DNA of 64,000 bases from Variovorax sp. KK3. GTDB lineage: Bacteria > Pseudomonadota > Gammaproteobacteria > Burkholderiales > Burkholderiaceae_C. Under the pieces are notes generated by a model, which saw only the letters and a program-made list of their open reading frames with translations, ran no database searches and was not told the DNA's origin. The DNA lies in the NCBI RefSeq assembly GCF_001984055.1, contig NZ_LYVO01000033.1:1-64000 (forward strand), read 5' to 3'. The translations under genes were made by a program, and so were the position numbers. Numbering within the stretch: position 1 is the first letter of the stretch; each line of letters begins with the position of its first letter. This document shows positions 60,480 through 64,000 of the stretch, piece after piece.

Positions 60480-62045
60480 GTGTCGCTCTTCAAATCCGCC
60501 TCCACCGTCTCGCTTCTGACGCTCGCTTCCCGCATCACCGGGCTCATCCGCGACGTGCTCATGACCTCGGTGTTCGGCGTCAGCGCCATGACCGACGCCT
60601 TCTACGTCGCGTTCCGCATTCCCAATCTTTTCAGGCGGGTGTTCGGCGAGGGCGCCTTCAGCCAGGCCTTCGTGCCCGTGCTGGCCGCCGCCAAGACCGA
60701 GCGCGGCGATGCCGGCGCCAAGGCGCTGGTCGACCATGTGGGGACGCTGCTGACCTGGCTCCTGGTGCTGTTCTGCATCGCGGGCGTGGTGGGTGCGCCG
60801 CTCATGGTCTGGGCCATGGCCAGCGGCTTGCAGAAGAACCCCGAGAGCTTCGATGCGGCCGTGCTCATGACGCGCTGGATGTTTCCGTACATCGGCTTCA
60901 TGTCGCTGGTGGCGCTGGCCGGCGGCATTCTCAACACCTGGCGCAAGTTCGCGGTGCCCGCGGCCGCGCCCGTGTTGCTCAACCTCGCGCTGATCCTGTC
61001 GATCGCCGTGGGCGCGCCCTGGTTCAAGCGCATCGGCATCGAGCCCATCTATGCCCAGTGCGCCGGCGTGATGCTCGGCGGCCTGCTGCAGCTGGCATTG
61101 CAGATTCCCGCCCTGCGCGCGCTGGGCATGATGCCGCGCATCGGCCTGCGCTGGGCGGCCATCCGCACGGCCTGGGCCGATGCGGACACGCGCCGCATCG
61201 CGCGCCTGATGCTGCCGGCGCTCATCGGTGTGAGCGTGGCGCAGATTTCGCTCTTGATCAACACGCAGATCGCCTCGCACCTCGCGACCGGCAGCGTGAG
61301 CTGGATCACCAACGCCGACCGGTTGATGGAGTTTCCGACCGCACTGCTCGGCGTGGCGCTGGGCGTGGTGCTGATGCCGCAGCTCGCCGGCGCGCGAGCC
61401 GCCAAGGACGATGCGCGCTACTCCGCCATGCTCGATTGGGGGCTGCGCCTGGTCGTGCTGCTGTCGGTGCCTTGCGCGCTGGCGCTGCTGATCTTTTCGC
61501 GTCCGCTGGTCGCGGTGCTGTTCCACAACGGCGCCTTCAACGAATTCCACGTTCAGCGCACCAGTCTGGCGTTGATGGGCTACGGCGTGGGGCTGGTCGG
61601 GTTGGTGGCGGTCAAGGTGCTGGCGCCGGGCTACTACGCCAAGCACGACACGCGCACGCCGATGCTGATCGCCGTGGCCGTGCTCGTGCTCACGCAGTTG
61701 CTGAACATCGTTCTCGTGCCGGTGCTGCAGCATGCGGCGCTCACGCTGACGATCGCGATCGGCGCGATGGTCAACGCGCTGTGGCTGCTGATCGGCCTGC
61801 TTCGCCGCGGCAGCTACACGCCCGAGCCGGGCTGGGGCCGCTTCCTGCTGCAGGTGCTGGCGGCCACGGCCGTGCTGGGCGCGCTGCTTTTCTGGGGCGA
61901 TCGGCACTTCGACTGGATCGCCCTGCAGGCGCAGCGCATGCTGCGCATCGGCCTTCTGGCTGCATTGGTGACGGGCGCAGGGCTGCTCTACTTCGCGGTG
62001 CTGGCATTGACGGGCGTCAAGCTCCGCAGCTTCGTCCGCCACTGA
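60480..62045 (+). CDS. murJ: Lipid II flippase MurJ
   Basis: MurJ flips lipid II across the inner membrane for peptidoglycan synthesis. The 521-residue protein starts at a GTG (60480) with SLFKSASTVSLLTLASRITG, the standard family N-terminus. It has about 14 hydrophobic helices and conserved FRIPNLFRRVFGEGAFSQAF (core NLFRRVFGEGAFSQAF) and GSVSWITNADRLMEFP. The GTG fits the family start exactly. It is divergent from rpsT. Confidence 0.96.
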   Translation: MSLFKSASTVSLLTLASRITGLIRDVLMTSVFGVSAMTDAFYVAFRIPNLFRRVFGEGAFSQAFVPVLAAAKTERGDAGAKALVDHVGTLLTWLLVLFCIAGVVGAPLMVWAMASGLQKNPESFDAAVLMTRWMFPYIGFMSLVALAGGILNTWRKFAVPAAAPVLLNLALILSIAVGAPWFKRIGIEPIYAQCAGVMLGGLLQLALQIPALRALGMMPRIGLRWAAIRTAWADADTRRIARLMLPALIGVSVAQISLLINTQIASHLATGSVSWITNADRLMEFPTALLGVALGVVLMPQLAGARAAKDDARYSAMLDWGLRLVVLLSVPCALALLIFSRPLVAVLFHNGAFNEFHVQRTSLALMGYGVGLVGLVAVKVLAPGYYAKHDTRTPMLIAVAVLVLTQLLNIVLVPVLQHAALTLTIAIGAMVNALWLLIGLLRRGSYTPEPGWGRFLLQVLAATAVLGALLFWGDRHFDWIALQAQRMLRIGLLAALVTGAGLLYFAVLALTGVKLRSFVRH

Positions 62046-62101
62046 TTCCAAGCGTGCTTGCCCTGCCTTGACGCTCGGCGTGGCCTCCTCTACAAAGACA
62101 C

Positions 62102-62953
62102 ATGACGTTCAGCTTCCAGGCGCCCACTGCGCTCGAGTACTTTCAATCGCTCGTGCGCAGCGACGACCATTTCCCCCTGCTCGAAGCCGCCGCCAGCCTG
62201 GCGCAGGACGAATACCCCGAGCTCGATGTCCAGCAGGTGCTGGGCGATGTGGACCAACTGCTCGCCCGCCTCAAGCGCCGCCTGCCGGCCGATGCCGCTC
62301 CGCTGCAGCGGCTGCGCGCGCTCAACCAGTTCTTCTTTCACGACCTGAGCTTCGGCGGCAACGTCAACGACTACTACGACCCGGACAACAGCTATCTCAA
62401 CGCCGTGCTGCGCACGCGCCGCGGCATCCCGATCTCGCTGGCCGTGCTGTGGATGGAGCTGGCCCATGGTTTGGGCCTGCAGGCGCGCGGCGTGGGCTTT
62501 CCGGGGCACTTCATGCTCAAGGTCACGCTGCCGAAGGGCCAGGTGGTGATCGACCCGTTCACCGGCAAGTCGCTGTCGCGCGAAGAACTGAGTGAACGGC
62601 TCGAGCCGTACAAGCGCAGCAGCGGCCTGGTGGGCGACTTCGACGTGCCGCTGGGCCTGTACCTTCAACCGGCGTCGCCGCGCGAGATCATCGGCCGCAT
62701 GCTGCGCAACCTGAAGGAAATCCACCGCGCGCAAGAGGACTGGCAGCGCGCCATCGTCGTGCAGGACCGCCTGGTCGCGCTTCTGCCCGAAGCCTGGGGC
62801 GAGCATCGCGATCGCGGCCTGGCCCATGCGGAGCAAGGCAATACCGCGCTCGCCATGCGCGATCTCGAAACCTACCTCGCGCACGCGGAAGACGCACTCG
62901 ACCTCGACGCCATCACCGAGCGCGTCGCCGCCTTGCGGCGGGCGGAGAGCTGA
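62102..62953 (+). CDS. SirB1-family / transglutaminase-like protein with TPR-like C-terminus
   Basis: The 283-residue protein has an N-terminal helical part and a transglutaminase-like core: RALNQFFFHDLSFGGNVNDYY (core), RRGIPISLAVLWMELAHGLGL (core GIPISLAVLW) and GVGFPGHFMLKV. The C-terminal 90 residues contain helical pairs like TPR repeats. SirB1 family function is unresolved. It lies 56 bases after murJ and its stop overlaps the next start by one base. Confidence 0.9.
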   Translation: MTFSFQAPTALEYFQSLVRSDDHFPLLEAAASLAQDEYPELDVQQVLGDVDQLLARLKRRLPADAAPLQRLRALNQFFFHDLSFGGNVNDYYDPDNSYLNAVLRTRRGIPISLAVLWMELAHGLGLQARGVGFPGHFMLKVTLPKGQVVIDPFTGKSLSREELSERLEPYKRSSGLVGDFDVPLGLYLQPASPREIIGRMLRNLKEIHRAQEDWQRAIVVQDRLVALLPEAWGEHRDRGLAHAEQGNTALAMRDLETYLAHAEDALDLDAITERVAALRRAES

Positions 62954-63381
62954 TGACGCAGGACAGCAGCAGCAAGGCCGCACCTGCCGACCTGGGCACG
63001 CAGCACGAGTTCCACGGCATCCAGCCGGTGCTGCCGGTGGCCGATGCGGCCCGCGCTGCGCGCTATTTCTGCGAGGTGCTGGGCTTCGAGCTCGACTTCA
63101 TCGCCGGCGAGCCTCCGAGCTATGCGCGGGTGAAGAAGGGCGACCGCACCTACGGCGACCCGGTCTACATCCGGCTGTGGCAATGCGGCCGGCGCGAGGC
63201 CGAGCCCTGGCGCGGCGAGATCGTGATCCACGTCGGCCAAGACGTCGACGGCCTGCACGAGGCGTACGTGAAGCGCGGCGTTCGCGTGATCGAGCCGCCG
63301 ACCTCGCAACCCTGGGGCCTGCGCGAATTCGCGATTCGCGAGCCCGACGGGCACGTGTTGCGCTTCTGCGGCTACCTCTGA
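62953..63381 (+). CDS. VOC/glyoxalase-fold protein
   Basis: The 142-residue protein has the paired beta-alpha-beta-beta-beta modules of the VOC superfamily. Blocks are GIQPVLPVADAARAARYFCE, LGFELDFIAG, WRGEIVIHVGQDVDGLHEAY and FAIREPDGHVLRFCGYL. It resembles bleomycin-resistance/glyoxalase proteins; metal ligands are not obvious. The ATG overlaps the SirB1-like stop (TGATG), implying co-translation. Confidence 0.88.
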   Translation: MTQDSSSKAAPADLGTQHEFHGIQPVLPVADAARAARYFCEVLGFELDFIAGEPPSYARVKKGDRTYGDPVYIRLWQCGRREAEPWRGEIVIHVGQDVDGLHEAYVKRGVRVIEPPTSQPWGLREFAIREPDGHVLRFCGYL

Positions 63382-63388
63382 GAAGCCG

Positions 63389-64000
63389 TCACGAACCCGG
63401 TGAGCCCGGCGAACCTGCCAGCCCGAACTGCCGCCACGCACGGCGCAGTTGCGTATCCGAACCGAAGCCCGACAACTCGGCGGCCCGCGTCACGCTGGCG
63501 CCTGATTGCAGCGCGAGTTGGGCCGTCGCGAGCCGAAGGCGACGCAGGTAGGCGAGCGGCGCGGTGCCGGCATGCTCGACGAACAGGCGCGTCAGGTGGC
63601 GCGGCGAGGTGTGGGCGATCTCGGCCATGCGCGGCACGTTCCAATCGTCCTGCGGCGTTTCGCTCACCGCGTCCTGCACGCGGTGCAATGCCGGGTGCAG
63701 GTGGTTGCGGTAGGCCAGGAAAGGCGAAAGCTCCGGGTCCTGCGGACCGCGGCGCAACGCCACCACCATGGTTTGGGCAACCTTCGCCGCCAGCGCCTCG
63801 CCACAGGTCTCGGCAATGCGATGCAGCATCAAGTCGATGCCCGTGGTCACGCCGGCGCTGCTGTAGAGCGGCGGGTCGATGACGAACACGCGGTTGGTGA
63901 CGACGTCGCAGCGCGGCTCCACTTGCCTCAATTCGTCCAGATGATGGTGATGCGTGGTGGCGCGCCGCCCGGCCAGCGCGCCGGCATGCGCGGCGAGCAG
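63389..64000 (-). CDS. GlxA-family AraC/DJ-1 transcriptional regulator (5' end outside window)
   Basis: At least 203 residues are encoded and the frame is still open at position 64000, so the start lies beyond the window. The beginning of the visible part, LLAAHAGALAGRRATTHHHH, is the end of a DJ-1/PfpI-like domain, as in GlxA-type regulators. It is followed by a linker and an AraC helix-turn-helix pair with VPRMAEIAHTSPRHLTRLFVEH and AAELSGFGSDTQLRRAWRQFG. A TTG at 63931 is not the real start. It is convergent with the VOC gene, eight bases away. Confidence 0.92.
   Translation of the reverse strand: MLAAHAGALAGRRATTHHHHLDELRQVEPRCDVVTNRVFVIDPPLYSSAGVTTGIDLMLHRIAETCGEALAAKVAQTMVVALRRGPQDPELSPFLAYRNHLHPALHRVQDAVSETPQDDWNVPRMAEIAHTSPRHLTRLFVEHAGTAPLAYLRRLRLATAQLALQSGASVTRAAELSGFGSDTQLRRAWRQFGLAGSPGSPGS

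Overview
The window is high-GC, gene-dense bacterial chromosome. Gene order and protein sequences point to a betaproteobacterium of the order Burkholderiales, most likely family Comamonadaceae and close to Variovorax. The evidence is the fimV-truA-trpF-trpB-trpA-accD string, the asd-leuB-leuD-leuC string, the GntR-sdhCDAB-sdhE-gltA block facing mdh-...-acnB, several Bug-type solute-binding proteins, and an intergenic repeat I recognise from Comamonadaceae (31.9-32.0 kb). I saw no rRNA, tRNA, CRISPR array, integrase, transposase or phage gene. No gene-free stretch exceeds about 210 bases.

Region by region. 0-14.6 kb is core metabolism, mostly on the minus strand: a LON-substrate-domain protein, a YggT membrane protein, accD, the end of tryptophan synthesis (trpF, trpB, trpA, joined by ATGA overlaps), truA, the polar hub protein FimV, asd, the leucine genes leuCDB, a LysR regulator and a 46-residue entericidin-type lipoprotein. 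14.7-31.9 kb is a TCA-cycle supercluster: gltA, sdhE, sdhBADC and a GntR regulator on the minus strand; mdh, trans-aconitate methyltransferase, a CitE-like lyase, an unknown exported protein and acnB on the plus strand; then, after a small regulator/PPOX/membrane-protein interlude, acnA. 32-39.2 kb is mixed accessory sequence: a C13-type (caspase-like) membrane peptidase with an apparent 3' frameshift, a Fur-box-controlled feoAB with a Cys-rich FeoC-like partner, a flavin monooxygenase, a mazEF toxin-antitoxin pair, and a SUKH/ankyrin-like protein.

39.3-48.1 kb is the most unusual part. One minus-strand operon encodes a Bug binding protein, a complete three-subunit xanthine-oxidase-family molybdoenzyme, a CoxG-like protein and a second molybdoenzyme of the DMSO/biotin-sulfoxide reductase family. 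A divergent IclR regulator faces it across an 18-bp perfect palindrome. 48-54.3 kb holds two LysR regulators, a SnoaL-like exported protein and a compact mandelate-type module: benzoylformate decarboxylase, Bug protein and FMN 2-hydroxy-acid oxidase. 54.3-64 kb returns to core functions: kynBUA (tryptophan to anthranilate), argD-argF, a DUF3579 protein, rpsT, murJ, a SirB1-like protein, a VOC protein, and a GlxA/AraC-type regulator cut by the window edge.

Many starts were moved inward from the longest open frame on the basis of family N-termini, Shine-Dalgarno spacing or overlap with the upstream stop. All functions are inferred from sequence as read by eye; no database search was run.
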